From a virus: DNA of 47,240 nucleotides. The notes under the pieces are model-generated. The model saw nothing but the letters and a program-made list of their open reading frames with translations, ran no database searches and was not told the DNA's origin. A program made the translations under genes and the position numbers. Below, piece after piece: positions 29,908 through 37,929 of the stretch. Position 1 is the stretch's first letter, and each line of letters starts with the position of its first letter. The DNA is taken from the IMG/VR virus record IMGVR_UViG_3300000367_000002, positions 1 to 47,240 of that record; one strand, given 5' to 3'.

Positions 29908-31380
29908 GGCGAGTTTCCGTATCGACTAGCACCTTACAAAGTTCAGCGAGACTGCCTCCGGGTTTCTGCCCTCAGGCCATCTTTCGGCATCTTTCTGGAA
30001 CAGGGGCTAGGCAAGACAAAAGTCACCATCGACAATGCTGCCTATCTCTTCATGGAAGGGAAGATTGACGGGTTGTTGATCGTGGCACCGAATGGCGTTC
30101 ACACCAATTGGCTGACGGATGAGCTACCGAAGCACATGCCCGAGCCAGTAGAGTGGAGGGGCATGGAGTGGATCTCCTCCAAGGCTGAGAACAAGACGTT
30201 TGTGTCCGAGTACATGAACAACATCAACTTTGATGGCCTCTCGGTTTTTACGGTGAACGTTGAGGCACTTTCAACGCCCAAGGCAAAGAAGGCAGTCAAA
30301 AACTTCCTCCAGAAGCGGCGGTGCATGCTGGTGGTGGATGAATCAACCGATATCAAGCGCTCCAGCAGCCAGCGCTCCCGCTTCCTGTTCGGCGTGCGAG
30401 CGCTCGCGAGGTATAGAAGAATACTGACTGGGACACCGGCTGGGGATGGTTCGCCGTTTGACTATTTTGGGCAGTTCAAGTTTCTGGACCCAGGCATTCT
30501 AGGAAGCAACTTCACTGCCTTCAAAAATGAGTACGCGGAGATGGTCCCTGCCCCATGGCACAACGCTCCTCCTCATTTGAAGGTTGTGAAGAAATATCGA
30601 AATCTGGACAGGCTTCATAAAATCATTGACGCCCATTCCTTCCGTATGACGAAGGATGAGTTGAAGGCAAAAGGTGAATTGGACCTCCCGGACAAATCCT
30701 TCAGCAAATGGTATGTGGAGCTTTCCCCTCCCCAACGGAGAATGTACGAGGAGCTGAAAGAGGATTTCATCACCCAAATGGAAGCCTCGGACGAATACGT
30801 GGTGGCCGCACTCACCATCACCCGATACCTACGGCTCCAGCAGATCGTCCAGGGATACGTCCCGGTTGAGAGTGATGAAGACCCTCAGCCTGTTCAAATC
30901 ATACCTGGCCCCAATAACCGGCTCAATGCACTGGGGGAGTGGCTGGAGCAGCTGGGAAAGAATAAATTCATCATCTGGTCCCGCTTTCACATTGATCATG
31001 ACCTTATCATGGAGAGGTTTGGGAAGAAGCACAAGATGGTGAGGTATGATGGGACGGTGCCGAAGGGCAAGCGGGACGAGAACAAGCTGAGGTTCTTGGA
31101 AGATCCGGAATGTCTCGGGTTCCTCGGGAACCAGAAGGCTGGTGGGCGTGGGCTGACTTTGAACATTTCCCATAACACAGCATTTTATAGCAACTATTTT
31201 GATCTGGAATGGAGGCTTCAAGCGGAGGATCGAAACCACCGAATCGGACAGAAAAACGCAGTCTCTTACACCGATTTTGTGGCCAAGAGTACGATTGATG
31301 TGAAGGTGTTGGCAGCATTGAGGAAGAAGAAAGGTGTATCTGACACCATAACCGGGGACCCAAGAAAGGATTGGATCTGA
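29905..31380 (+). CDS. SNF2-type DEAD-like helicase
   Basis: A 491-residue superfamily 2 ATPase. RecA-like domain 1 carries FGIFLEQGLGKTKVTID (motif I), LLIVAPNGVHTNWLTDEL (Ia), MLVVDESTDIK (motif II, DES-x variant of DEAH) and RRILTGTP (III). Domain 2 has FLGNQKAGGRGLTLN (V) and LQAEDRNHRIGQ (VI, the SNF2-type arginine finger). Phages use such enzymes in replication restart, recombination or protein displacement. The start at ATG 29905 follows GGAG at six bases. It is the first gene after the candidate origin, thus likely early. Confidence 0.92.
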   Translation: MGEFPYRLAPYKVQRDCLRVSALRPSFGIFLEQGLGKTKVTIDNAAYLFMEGKIDGLLIVAPNGVHTNWLTDELPKHMPEPVEWRGMEWISSKAENKTFVSEYMNNINFDGLSVFTVNVEALSTPKAKKAVKNFLQKRRCMLVVDESTDIKRSSSQRSRFLFGVRALARYRRILTGTPAGDGSPFDYFGQFKFLDPGILGSNFTAFKNEYAEMVPAPWHNAPPHLKVVKKYRNLDRLHKIIDAHSFRMTKDELKAKGELDLPDKSFSKWYVELSPPQRRMYEELKEDFITQMEASDEYVVAALTITRYLRLQQIVQGYVPVESDEDPQPVQIIPGPNNRLNALGEWLEQLGKNKFIIWSRFHIDHDLIMERFGKKHKMVRYDGTVPKGKRDENKLRFLEDPECLGFLGNQKAGGRGLTLNISHNTAFYSNYFDLEWRLQAEDRNHRIGQKNAVSYTDFVAKSTIDVKVLAALRKKKGVSDTITGDPRKDWI

Positions 31381-31383
31381 GCC

Positions 31384-31761
31384 ATGGCGAGAGTTTTTGT
31401 ATCTCAGCAAACGCTCCGGAAATCTGAGGCCACTGGCGAAATGGTCCAATTTCCGGTTCTGCGTCCAGCCGAGCGATTCGGTGAGATTGTGTTTCTGCTA
31501 GATTGGCATGAAGCGATGGACCTGTCTGAACAAGACACAATTTGGAAGATCCGGAGAAGGCTTGCGGATTTTGGTGACGACGATTACCTTCTTCCCCTCG
31601 GCAGTCCCGTTTCGATGGTCATGAGCGCACTCTTGGCAGCGGAGGTGAATGATGGACGCGTAAAGATTCTCCAATGGGACCGGGACAACCGGACCTATGA
31701 GGTGAAAACGATTGATTCCAATGCACAGCCGGTAAACAGTAACAGAATTGGAGAATTGTGA
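31384..31761 (+). CDS. Protein of unknown function in the replication operon
   Basis: A 125-residue protein three bases after the helicase stop. β/α pattern with ERFGEIVFLLDWHEAMDLSE and GDDDYLLPLGSPVSMVMSAL. Its content resembles small phage proteins paired with helicases, but I recognise no domain. The C-terminal end overlaps the repeated GAATTGGAGAATTG ribosome element of the next gene. Confidence 0.6.
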   Translation: MARVFVSQQTLRKSEATGEMVQFPVLRPAERFGEIVFLLDWHEAMDLSEQDTIWKIRRRLADFGDDDYLLPLGSPVSMVMSALLAAEVNDGRVKILQWDRDNRTYEVKTIDSNAQPVNSNRIGEL

Positions 31762-31763
31762 TG
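31745..31763 (+). promoter_or_regulatory. Repeated translation-start element GAATTGGAGAATTGTGATG
   Basis: Located at the end of the preceding gene and ending with ATG 31761. It shares the 14-base core GAATTGGAGAATTG with the copy at 35659, although the codons it lies in differ. Confidence 0.7.
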
Positions 31764-32309
31764 GCAGCAACCTTGGAGACACTAACCAACCTGGCGAAGC
31801 GCCAACTTGAGATCGAATCTCAACTGGCCGACCTTGAGCAGCAGACAAAAGAAGCTGCCAAAGCACTTCTCCAGATCAGCGAAACGGACATCCCGGAGTT
31901 GATGGATACTCTGGAGGTTTCCGAGTTCAAAATGGCGGATGGGCGTGTGATCTCCATCAAGGAATCCGTCCACGCCAAGATTCCTGAGGAATATCGCGAG
32001 GCGGCCTTTTCCTACCTCCGCGAGAGAGGGCTGGATGGGGTGATCAAGAACAATGTGATCGTCTCCTTCGGCAAGGGAGAGGATGAGGAGGCTGAGGGCC
32101 TTTTACAGGTTCTTCGGAGCCAAGAGGGCCTTGAGGACAAGGTTTCCCAGAAGCAGGACATTCACCACTCCACGCTAAAGGCTCTGGTCAAGGAGATGCT
32201 GGATGAGGATGATGATGGGGAGTTTCCGCGCGATACCTTTGGGGTGTTTGTGCGGCGAGCTTCGGTTATCACTGCTGTGAAGCCTGGGAAAAAGAGGGTG
32301 CCGCGATGA
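31761..32309 (+). CDS. Coiled-coil protein of the replication region
   Basis: A 182-residue protein. Residues 5-45 form a coiled coil (RQLEIESQLADLEQQTKEAA). Residues 45-115 contain the compact motif SEFKMADGRVISIKESVHAK followed by AAFSYLRERGLDGVIKNNVI. This arrangement (coiled coil, 'LxEFKLADG' strand, 'I...REAAFxWLRExG') recurs in phages near recombination and primase genes; I do not know its function. The C-terminus is basic (ITAVKPGKKRVPR). It overlaps the following tiny membrane gene by 4 bases. Confidence 0.65.
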   Translation: MAATLETLTNLAKRQLEIESQLADLEQQTKEAAKALLQISETDIPELMDTLEVSEFKMADGRVISIKESVHAKIPEEYREAAFSYLRERGLDGVIKNNVIVSFGKGEDEEAEGLLQVLRSQEGLEDKVSQKQDIHHSTLKALVKEMLDEDDDGEFPRDTFGVFVRRASVITAVKPGKKRVPR

Positions 32310-32428
32310 TTCTGTTCTATCTCCTCTCTGCCTTGATTCTGGCGATGGTGCTGCTATGGGCATCTTGGGTTGTGATCATGGTGTTCCATCTCCGGAAGGG
32401 AAGGGGGAGGAAATGGCCAAATTCCTGA
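32306..32428 (+). CDS. 40-residue membrane microprotein
   Basis: ATG 32306 overlaps the previous stop (ATGA) and the TGA is at 32426-32428. Residues 1-29 are one hydrophobic span (FYLLSALILAMVLLWASWVV) followed by a basic tail (HLRKGRGRKWPNS), so the C-terminus is probably cytoplasmic. It overlaps the next membrane gene by 16 bases. Confidence 0.6.
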   Translation: MILFYLLSALILAMVLLWASWVVIMVFHLRKGRGRKWPNS

Positions 32429-32619
32429 GCGCCGTCGCTCTTGTGACCTTTTTGGTCTATGTTGGGAGCATCACCATTTTGTTGATTTCCCTCAAGGGTT
32501 TTGAATTTCTCCCCTTTATCGTGGCAGGCGTGGCATTTCAGGGGTTGATCCACTGGTCAATCCTTCTCGGGTTGGCAAAGTTGTTGGATCAGGGCTCAGT
32601 CTTGAGAGTGGCGGACTGA
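32413..32619 (+). CDS. Small two-span membrane protein
   Basis: A 68-residue protein with GGGGGAGG upstream of ATG 32413. It has two hydrophobic spans (LSAVALVTFLVYVGSITILL and FLPFIVAGVAFQGLIHWSIL). A pair of tiny membrane proteins inside the replication operon could alter the host envelope, exclude other phages or anchor replication. No family recognised. Confidence 0.6.
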   Translation: MAKFLSAVALVTFLVYVGSITILLISLKGFEFLPFIVAGVAFQGLIHWSILLGLAKLLDQGSVLRVAD

Positions 32620-32666
32620 GGATAATCAAAAACCAGTCGCTCATAACAATCCCTTTGGAGGCTGTA

Positions 32667-33515
32667 ATGGCTGAGAAGAAAGCTGGAAAAGCGGTGGCCA
32701 AGAAGGAAGAAGCACCTGTGGCCGAGTACCAGTACGACGCGGAGGATTATGGTGCAGGATTCGAGGATTTCGGCAGAGATGACCTCGCGATCCCGTTCAT
32801 CAACATCCTCCAGAAGATGAGCCCTCAGGTTGATTCCGACCACCAGGCCCATATCGAAGGGGCCAAGGCCGGCATGCTCATCAACTCGGTGACGGGTGAA
32901 CTGTTCGATGGCAAGGAGGAGGGTGTCATCGTCATTCCTGTCCACCGCACCCACAATTTCGTGGAATGGGTTCCTCGGGATGAGGGTGGTGGGTTCGTGG
33001 CCACGTATGAGGTCGATGATCCGGTGATCGTTGAGGCCAAGCGTGGTGGAGCGTTCGGGAAGCTGGAGCATCCGGAGACGGAGAACGATCTGGTGGAGAC
33101 GTTCAGCGTATACGCGCTGGTGGTGAACGAGGAGGGGGATAGCTCCCCGGTTGTGATTCCCTTCACTTCCACCCAGATCAAGAATTATCGGAAGTGGATG
33201 ACGACGTGCCGTTCCGTCATGCTTCGGGACCCCAGCGGCAGGAAGTTTCCCGCTCCGATGTACGCCCATCTCTACCGTATCACCACCCAGTTCCAGGAGA
33301 ACAACAAGGGAACGTGGCACGGGTTCAAGATCAACTTCGCTGAGGGAACGGCTGCGGATTCGCGCCTCGCGCCGGATTCCGAGTTGTTCCAGGCCGCGAA
33401 AAACTTCCGTGAGCTCATCCTGAGCGGAGCGGCCAAGGCCAATTATGCGTCCGTCGCCCAGGATGATGAGGGTGATGGAGATTCTGACGAGGGTGGAGCC
33501 GAGAAGCCCTGGTAA
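32667..33515 (+). CDS. SSB-like / recombination-associated protein with acidic tail
   Basis: A 282-residue protein starting at ATG 32667 after TTGGAGG. The core (DLAIPFINILQKMSPQVD, GMLINSVTGELFDGKEEGVI, NYRKWMTTCRSVML) matches a phage protein type often found beside helicases and primases. The C-terminus is highly acidic and ends in an aromatic residue (DDEGDGDSDEGGAEKPW), like the protein-interaction tails of SSB and T7 gp2.5. A single-strand DNA-binding role is therefore likely but unproved. It is followed by a strong hairpin. Confidence 0.65.
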   Translation: MAEKKAGKAVAKKEEAPVAEYQYDAEDYGAGFEDFGRDDLAIPFINILQKMSPQVDSDHQAHIEGAKAGMLINSVTGELFDGKEEGVIVIPVHRTHNFVEWVPRDEGGGFVATYEVDDPVIVEAKRGGAFGKLEHPETENDLVETFSVYALVVNEEGDSSPVVIPFTSTQIKNYRKWMTTCRSVMLRDPSGRKFPAPMYAHLYRITTQFQENNKGTWHGFKINFAEGTAADSRLAPDSELFQAAKNFRELILSGAAKANYASVAQDDEGDGDSDEGGAEKPW

Positions 33516-33524
33516 CCTTTTTCA

Positions 33525-33581
33525 GGGAAGGTGAATAAATTGGGGCTGGGGGATACGTTCGCTCCCAGCCCCAACCTTCCC
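33525..33581 (+). terminator. Two-tier hairpin after the SSB-like gene
   Basis: An inner stem of 11 bp (33540-33550 with 33564-33574, TTGGGGCTGGG/CCCAGCCCCAA) has a 13-base loop. An outer 7-bp stem (33525-33531 with 33575-33581, GGGAAGG/CCTTCCC) is separated on one side by an 8-base bulge. No T-run follows. It may stabilise the SSB-like mRNA or limit read-through into the primase gene, whose start has no visible ribosome site. Confidence 0.5.
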
Positions 33582-33586
33582 GGCCA

Positions 33587-35110
33587 ATGCCAATGAAATT
33601 AGCCGAGCGTTTCCACGCTCTTTTCCCCGGCTTGACCCGCGCACATGGTAAGTATATCATGACTGGGAAAACCAGCAAGAAGGGAAAAAGAGAAGGATAC
33701 GGGAACACGATACAGGGTCCGGCTACGGCAGATCTTTGGGAAAAGCATTTGGAGGGGGAATATGGGCTTGGGGTGGTGCCGATCAGGGATGATGATTCAG
33801 CCAGATGGGGTGCCATTGATATTGACAAATATGACAAAGATATTCGGCTGTTGGCCGAACAGGTTGCCGCACTTGAACTCCCTCTTGTCGTTTGCAGATC
33901 AAAATCTGGCGGAGCACACTTATTCCTTTTCATACGCGAGGATGATGTACCGGCATCTCTGGTGAGGTCCCGGTTGATGGAATGGTCCATAGTCATTGGG
34001 CACAGCGGGGTTGAGGTTTTTCCCAAGCAGGTCAGCTTAGCAGGTCCCGAGGATGTAGGGAATTGGATCAATATGCCCTATTTTGAAGGGGACAAGACTG
34101 ACCGATTCGCTGTATTCGATGGGAAGAAGCTGGACATGAAGGGATTCTTGGAAGTGGCTGGAATGATAGCTACTACCAGGGAGGCATTGGAGGAATTTGA
34201 AATTCAGGCTCCCGCTGGGGTGAAGGATCTTTTTGAGGAAGCCCCGCCATGTCTCCAGACGCTCGCCATTCAAGGATTTGAAGAAGGCGGGAGGAACAAC
34301 GCTCTATTTGATATTGGAGTGTATCTTCGGAAGCGACATGGCGAGGATTGGGAGGAAAAGTTGGACGAGTACAATACAACTTTTATGCAACCTCCCCTCG
34401 CCAGCAAGGAAGTTCAGCAGATCGTAAAACACCTCAAGAAAAAGACATATTTCTATCGCTGCAACGAGGGGCCGATCAACGCTGTTTGTAATAAGCAAAT
34501 CTGCTATACCCGAGTGCATGGGATTGGGAATCCTCCGGGTGACCCTGGGGTTATCTTCGGAACGTTGGTGAAAGTGGACACGGAGCCACCGACCTGGATT
34601 TGGGATGTGAACGGCGCTCGGATTTCGCTCATGACCCAAGAATTGAAAGATCAGGCTCGTTTTCACGCCAGGGCAATGGAATCTATCAATATGTGGCCGA
34701 TGCCAGTGAAACCGGGGGAGTGGCAGAAAATTGTGCGCGCTGCCCTTTCCGCTGTAGAGGTCATCGAGGCTCCACCCGAGGCCAGCCGAGATGGACAGAT
34801 GATGATTCATCTGGAAAACTTCATGTCCCGCCAACCGGCTCGCCACCGCGACGAGCTTCTCATGAACAAGCCCTGGCACAATGAAGGGAGGAGCTACTTC
34901 ACCGTCTCGGAGTTTCAGAAGTATTTGGGCCAGCAGCGCTTCTATACCAATGAGCGCGAAATTTGGAATTGGCTGAGAGATAGAGGAGCGGAACACCACT
35001 TCTTCAATTTGAAGGGGCGTGGGTTGAACTGTTGGTCCGTCCCCAGCTTCTCGGCCCAGAGTGAGGATTTTGAAACACCTTCCATCCTTGATGAAGAGGA
35101 GGAGTTGTGA
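33587..35110 (+). CDS. Archaeo-eukaryotic primase-type (AEP) DNA primase
   Basis: A 507-residue protein with AEP motifs in order: WGAIDIDKYD (D78, D80; motif I), VVCRSKSGGAHLFLF (S107, H111; motif II) and GVEVFPKQ (E143; motif III), followed by GNWINMPYF. A downstream Cys pattern around residues 290-315 (RCNEGPINAVCNKQICYTRV) is shared with primases of phages and TOTE-like conflict elements. The C-terminal ~150 residues form a separate helical domain with an acidic end. It would make primers for phage replication. Two starts are possible (ATG 33587 or 33593), neither with a clear ribosome site. The stop overlaps the next gene. Confidence 0.85.
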   Translation: MPMKLAERFHALFPGLTRAHGKYIMTGKTSKKGKREGYGNTIQGPATADLWEKHLEGEYGLGVVPIRDDDSARWGAIDIDKYDKDIRLLAEQVAALELPLVVCRSKSGGAHLFLFIREDDVPASLVRSRLMEWSIVIGHSGVEVFPKQVSLAGPEDVGNWINMPYFEGDKTDRFAVFDGKKLDMKGFLEVAGMIATTREALEEFEIQAPAGVKDLFEEAPPCLQTLAIQGFEEGGRNNALFDIGVYLRKRHGEDWEEKLDEYNTTFMQPPLASKEVQQIVKHLKKKTYFYRCNEGPINAVCNKQICYTRVHGIGNPPGDPGVIFGTLVKVDTEPPTWIWDVNGARISLMTQELKDQARFHARAMESINMWPMPVKPGEWQKIVRAALSAVEVIEAPPEASRDGQMMIHLENFMSRQPARHRDELLMNKPWHNEGRSYFTVSEFQKYLGQQRFYTNEREIWNWLRDRGAEHHFFNLKGRGLNCWSVPSFSAQSEDFETPSILDEEEEL

Positions 35111-35556
35111 TGGGTACTGTTCTTTGGCCGGAAATTGATCTGATTGGACCGAGAAGCATCCGACTCAGAGCGGATTTCTCGTACACCTGGAAAGTGGACG
35201 GATTTCCCGAGCAGAAGTTGGTTGTCCCCTCTGGGTTCATTTGTGATGGGGCGAGTGTGCCGAAGATCCTGCATTGGTATCTTGGTTGGGATGAAATCCT
35301 GATCGCAGCGATTCCGCATGATTGGCTCTATGCCTTCGGAGGAGCGGTGCCCGAAACAAGTCACTTCTATGTGACTGTTGAAGGTTGGGTACCGACGAAG
35401 CACGTTTGGACGAGAAGGGATTCCGACAGGCTGTTCAGCCGCATGCTCCGGTATTGTGATGTGCCGGGGCACGCTCGACGCAACTCGTTCAGGGCCGTTC
35501 GGCTGTTCGGAAGGGGTGCTTGGAGAAAACAGACCTGGAGGCCGGAAAGTGAATAA
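35110..35556 (+). CDS. DUF1353-like protein
   Basis: A 148-residue protein with the DUF1353 pattern: VPSGFICDGASVPKILHWYL, then AAIPHDWLY, and later a DRLFSRMLRY helix. Such proteins occur in many phages, usually near lysis or structural genes; the function is unknown. Conserved Asp and His residues suggest metal binding or hydrolase ancestry. It starts at ATG 35110, overlapping the primase stop. Confidence 0.75.
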   Translation: MGTVLWPEIDLIGPRSIRLRADFSYTWKVDGFPEQKLVVPSGFICDGASVPKILHWYLGWDEILIAAIPHDWLYAFGGAVPETSHFYVTVEGWVPTKHVWTRRDSDRLFSRMLRYCDVPGHARRNSFRAVRLFGRGAWRKQTWRPESE

Positions 35557-35658
35557 AACTGGCCAGCTAGAATTCCCTCTCCCCAACGATTGTGGTGGGG
35601 GGTGTACAAGGGCCTGGGGAAATAGATAGGAGAAGTGGTGGTGTGTATTCCTTTTGCA

Positions 35659-35676
35659 GAATTGGAGAATTGAATG
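35659..35676 (+). promoter_or_regulatory. Repeated translation-start element GAATTGGAGAATTGAATG
   Basis: Ends with ATG 35674 of the Dda/RecD-like helicase. It lies at the end of a 117-base gap (35557-35673) in which I see no other convincing signal beyond an imperfect C/G-rich stem near 35580-35600. Confidence 0.7.
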
Positions 35677-36903
35677 GATTGGTCCCCGCAACAGCTGGTA
35701 GCCTTGGATAAGGTGGCCAAGTGGCTGAGAAACCCGAGAGAACAGGTGTTCTACCTGGCCGGATATGCCGGCACTGGCAAGACCACCATAGCTAAGCATC
35801 TTGTGGCTGGAGTTGAAGGGTTGTGCCTTCAGGGTGCCTATACTGGGAAAGCTGCCTCGGTTCTTAGGAAGCGTGGATTTCCCAATGCAGCCACTTTGCA
35901 CTCCCTCCTTTACACCGTTTATGATCCGGACAAGACGGCGCTCAATGAGCTGACGCTCAAGCTCAAGGACATGGAAGCCTTCCCGGATGACTATACTGAG
36001 AAGGAAGTCAAAAAGGTCAAGGAGCGCATAAAGGAGGAGAAGGACAGGCTGAAAGGTCCTCACTTCACCATCAATCCCGATTCCCCTCTCCATGGGGCAA
36101 GCCTCCTCTTGGTGGACGAGGTGTCTATGGTGGGGCAGGACCTGGGCCATGACCTCCTCAGCTTCGGAAAGAAGGTGCTGGTGTTGGGTGATCCGGCACA
36201 GCTTCCTCCAGTCCGGGGCACCGGATTCTTTACCTCCAGGAAGCCTGACCATATTCTCACCGAGATTCACCGTCAGGCAGCCGACAATCCGATCATCCAG
36301 TGGTCCAAGACCATTCGCGAAGGAAAGGAGCTTCCCTTCTCGGTTTCTGAGGATGGAGCCGCTCGGAAGCTTCATAAATCCGATATAACCACCAGCACGT
36401 TAGCCGAGGCTGGGCAGGTGTTGACGGGCAAGAATGAAACCCGCCGCAATATCAACCGAGGAATCCGGAAGGTGTTGGGGAGAACGTCACGCTACCCAAT
36501 TGAGGGAGACAAGCTGGTGTGCCTCCGGAATGACAAGGAGTTGGGCGTTTTGAACGGAGTGTTGTGCTACGCTGACTCGGATGCCTTCTATGACGAAATT
36601 GATGATTATCACTCAATCACCCTCAATTATGAGGATCGTGCGGAGCCTCTTTGGGTGGGAATGGACCCAAAGCCATTCGATGCCTACAGGGATGCTGACT
36701 TGGATGACGGGTTTATGGATCGAAGCCTTCTCCAGTTAGATTTCGGGTATGCCCTGACCGTTCACAAATCCCAGGGATCACAGTGGGAGGATGTCTTGGT
36801 GGCGGATGACGGATTTGCCAAGTGGGACAAGGGGATGCGAGCAAAATGGCTCTACACCGCTGTTACCCGAGCGGAAGAAACCCTCACCATTGTGACCGGA
36901 TGA
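35674..36903 (+). CDS. SF1B helicase, Dda/RecD2-like
   Basis: A 409-residue superfamily 1 helicase. Motifs: FYLAGYAGTGKTTIAKH (I), AYTGKAASVLRKRG (Ia), LLLVDEVSMVG (II, DEVS), VLVLGDPAQLPPV (III), EIHRQAADNP (IV region), and GYALTVHKSQGSQWEDVLV (V), then KWLYTAVTRAEETLTIV (VI). This is the compact Dda/RecD pattern. Dda-like enzymes help start replication and clear bound proteins. It is set off from the DUF1353 gene by a 117-base gap. Confidence 0.93.
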   Translation: MDWSPQQLVALDKVAKWLRNPREQVFYLAGYAGTGKTTIAKHLVAGVEGLCLQGAYTGKAASVLRKRGFPNAATLHSLLYTVYDPDKTALNELTLKLKDMEAFPDDYTEKEVKKVKERIKEEKDRLKGPHFTINPDSPLHGASLLLVDEVSMVGQDLGHDLLSFGKKVLVLGDPAQLPPVRGTGFFTSRKPDHILTEIHRQAADNPIIQWSKTIREGKELPFSVSEDGAARKLHKSDITTSTLAEAGQVLTGKNETRRNINRGIRKVLGRTSRYPIEGDKLVCLRNDKELGVLNGVLCYADSDAFYDEIDDYHSITLNYEDRAEPLWVGMDPKPFDAYRDADLDDGFMDRSLLQLDFGYALTVHKSQGSQWEDVLVADDGFAKWDKGMRAKWLYTAVTRAEETLTIVTG

Positions 36904-36998
36904 GCCTGTCGTCCACGACCGGGAACCCACCGCACGTTTGCAGGGCGGGAACCGACGCAACCCATTGCATGTTCTGTGGAAAGAGGCTGGCGCCATGA
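36900..36998 (+). CDS. 32-residue Cys/His microprotein
   Basis: ATG 36900 overlaps the helicase stop (ATGA) and its own TGA (36996-36998) overlaps the next ATG (36995). It contains PHVCRAG and HCMFCGKRL, so a C/H-x...-C-x2-C metal knuckle is possible. Double overlap and a natural composition support it. Microproteins of this type occur in phages of high-G+C hosts. Confidence 0.55.
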   Translation: MSLSSTTGNPPHVCRAGTDATHCMFCGKRLAP

Positions 36999-37327
36999 GC
37001 CACGACACTGAGCGCGGGAGCGCCCGAGAGGCGCTGCGGGATCGGATCGCGGACACGCTCATGGAAGTGGCGACCGATGATGCATACTATCGCACGCAGT
37101 CACCCCGAGGCGCGGCCCTGTTCGCCGCAGACCGCATCCTCGCGCTGATCCAGCCCGCCCTCGCCGCCGCCCGCGCAGAGGGGCGCAGGGAGGGGATGGA
37201 GGGTTGGGACGAGATGCGCGACACCGTCCTGCATGAGACGGGACTGCTGGAGATCAACTACGTGCTGGGGATCATCGACTACTTCGGACCCCTCGCCACC
37301 CCCACACCGGAGACGGACGATGAGTGA
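36995..37327 (+). CDS. Small helical protein in a G+C-rich islet
   Basis: A 110-residue protein starting at ATG 36995. A long Ala/Arg/Glu-rich helix (AADRILALIQPALAAARAEG) is followed by an acidic helix and a TPTPETDDE tail. The G+C content is extreme (48 of 60 bases in 37141-37200 by hand count) compared with the helicase before it. It overlaps the next gene by 8 bases. No domain recognised. It belongs to a block of small genes that looks imported. Confidence 0.6.
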   Translation: MSHDTERGSAREALRDRIADTLMEVATDDAYYRTQSPRGAALFAADRILALIQPALAAARAEGRREGMEGWDEMRDTVLHETGLLEINYVLGIIDYFGPLATPTPETDDE

Positions 37328-37505
37328 CACCACGGGGGTCATTGGCCCCGCAGAGCCGACGCACCGATATTTCTTGGAGAACGGGCGGTTGGTGTCTGAG
37401 ATCTCAAAGGCGCGGTTCGATCTGGTTACCAAGTATCCATGCGATGAGTTGCGCGTGTGGTGGCTACCTGCCCCACGCCGCATCGACGCGGAGGGGGACC
37501 GATGA
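37320..37505 (+). CDS. Small protein of unknown function in the G+C-rich islet
   Basis: A 61-residue protein starting at ATG 37320, overlapping both neighbours by 8 and 4 bases. It has β-type segments (RYFLENGRLVSEISKARFDL) and ends in PRRIDAEGDR. The last coding bases (CGCATCGACGCGGAGG) recur near the end of the next gene, suggesting local duplication. Confidence 0.55.
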   Translation: MSDTTGVIGPAEPTHRYFLENGRLVSEISKARFDLVTKYPCDELRVWWLPAPRRIDAEGDR

Positions 37506-37726
37506 GCGAACGCGTGAAGAACTGGCTTTGGCAAGCCGAGGTGGAGAACGAACGCCTGAAGGCCGAGCGTGCCGAGTTGGTGGAGGCACTGCGGAAGATC
37601 CATTTCTCCGCTCGAATTCTCGACAGACTGCAAGATCCTGAAACTTTCCGGTATCTCATCAAGCGGGACATCGTGGAGCCTGCCCGCGCCCTGCTCGCCC
37701 GCATCGACGCGGAGGAGGAAAAATGA
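37502..37726 (+). CDS. Small coiled-coil protein in the G+C-rich islet
   Basis: A 74-residue protein starting at ATG 37502. Residues 8-35 are a coiled coil (LWQAEVENERLKAERAELVE) and the C-terminus is ALLARIDAEEEK. Such short 'NERLKAERAELVEAL' proteins are common in phages with unknown role. It overlaps the next start (ATGA). Confidence 0.6.
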   Translation: MSERVKNWLWQAEVENERLKAERAELVEALRKIHFSARILDRLQDPETFRYLIKRDIVEPARALLARIDAEEEK

Positions 37727-37929
37727 AAAGAAGAACGCTTATCAAGCATCTCGGTGGCTCCATCTGTGGTGTGTCTTGTGATGGGGAGCGGACGTTTGAA
37801 ACCGAGGCATCGAATGGGATGATCATCACCGCTGCCCCCAACGAGGAGGAGGCACGCGCTCGGCACAAGAAGATCGCTGAGATACTGGGCACCAAGCTGG
37901 TTGGGCCAACAGTGGAGTTGAAAGAGTGA
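37723..37929 (+). CDS. Small protein of unknown function
   Basis: A 68-residue protein. A β segment (HLGGSICGVSCDGERTFETE) is followed by a helix (NEEEARARHKKIAEILGTKL). Base composition returns toward the backbone here, so the islet ends at about 37.72 kb. It overlaps the next GTG start by 4 bases. Confidence 0.55.
   Translation: MKRRTLIKHLGGSICGVSCDGERTFETEASNGMIITAAPNEEEARARHKKIAEILGTKLVGPTVELKE

Noticed and set aside
34942-36375. Long − strand open frame of 477 codons
   Set aside because: Antisense to primase, DUF1353 and Dda-like helicase genes with strong motifs; no start signal or recognisable product.
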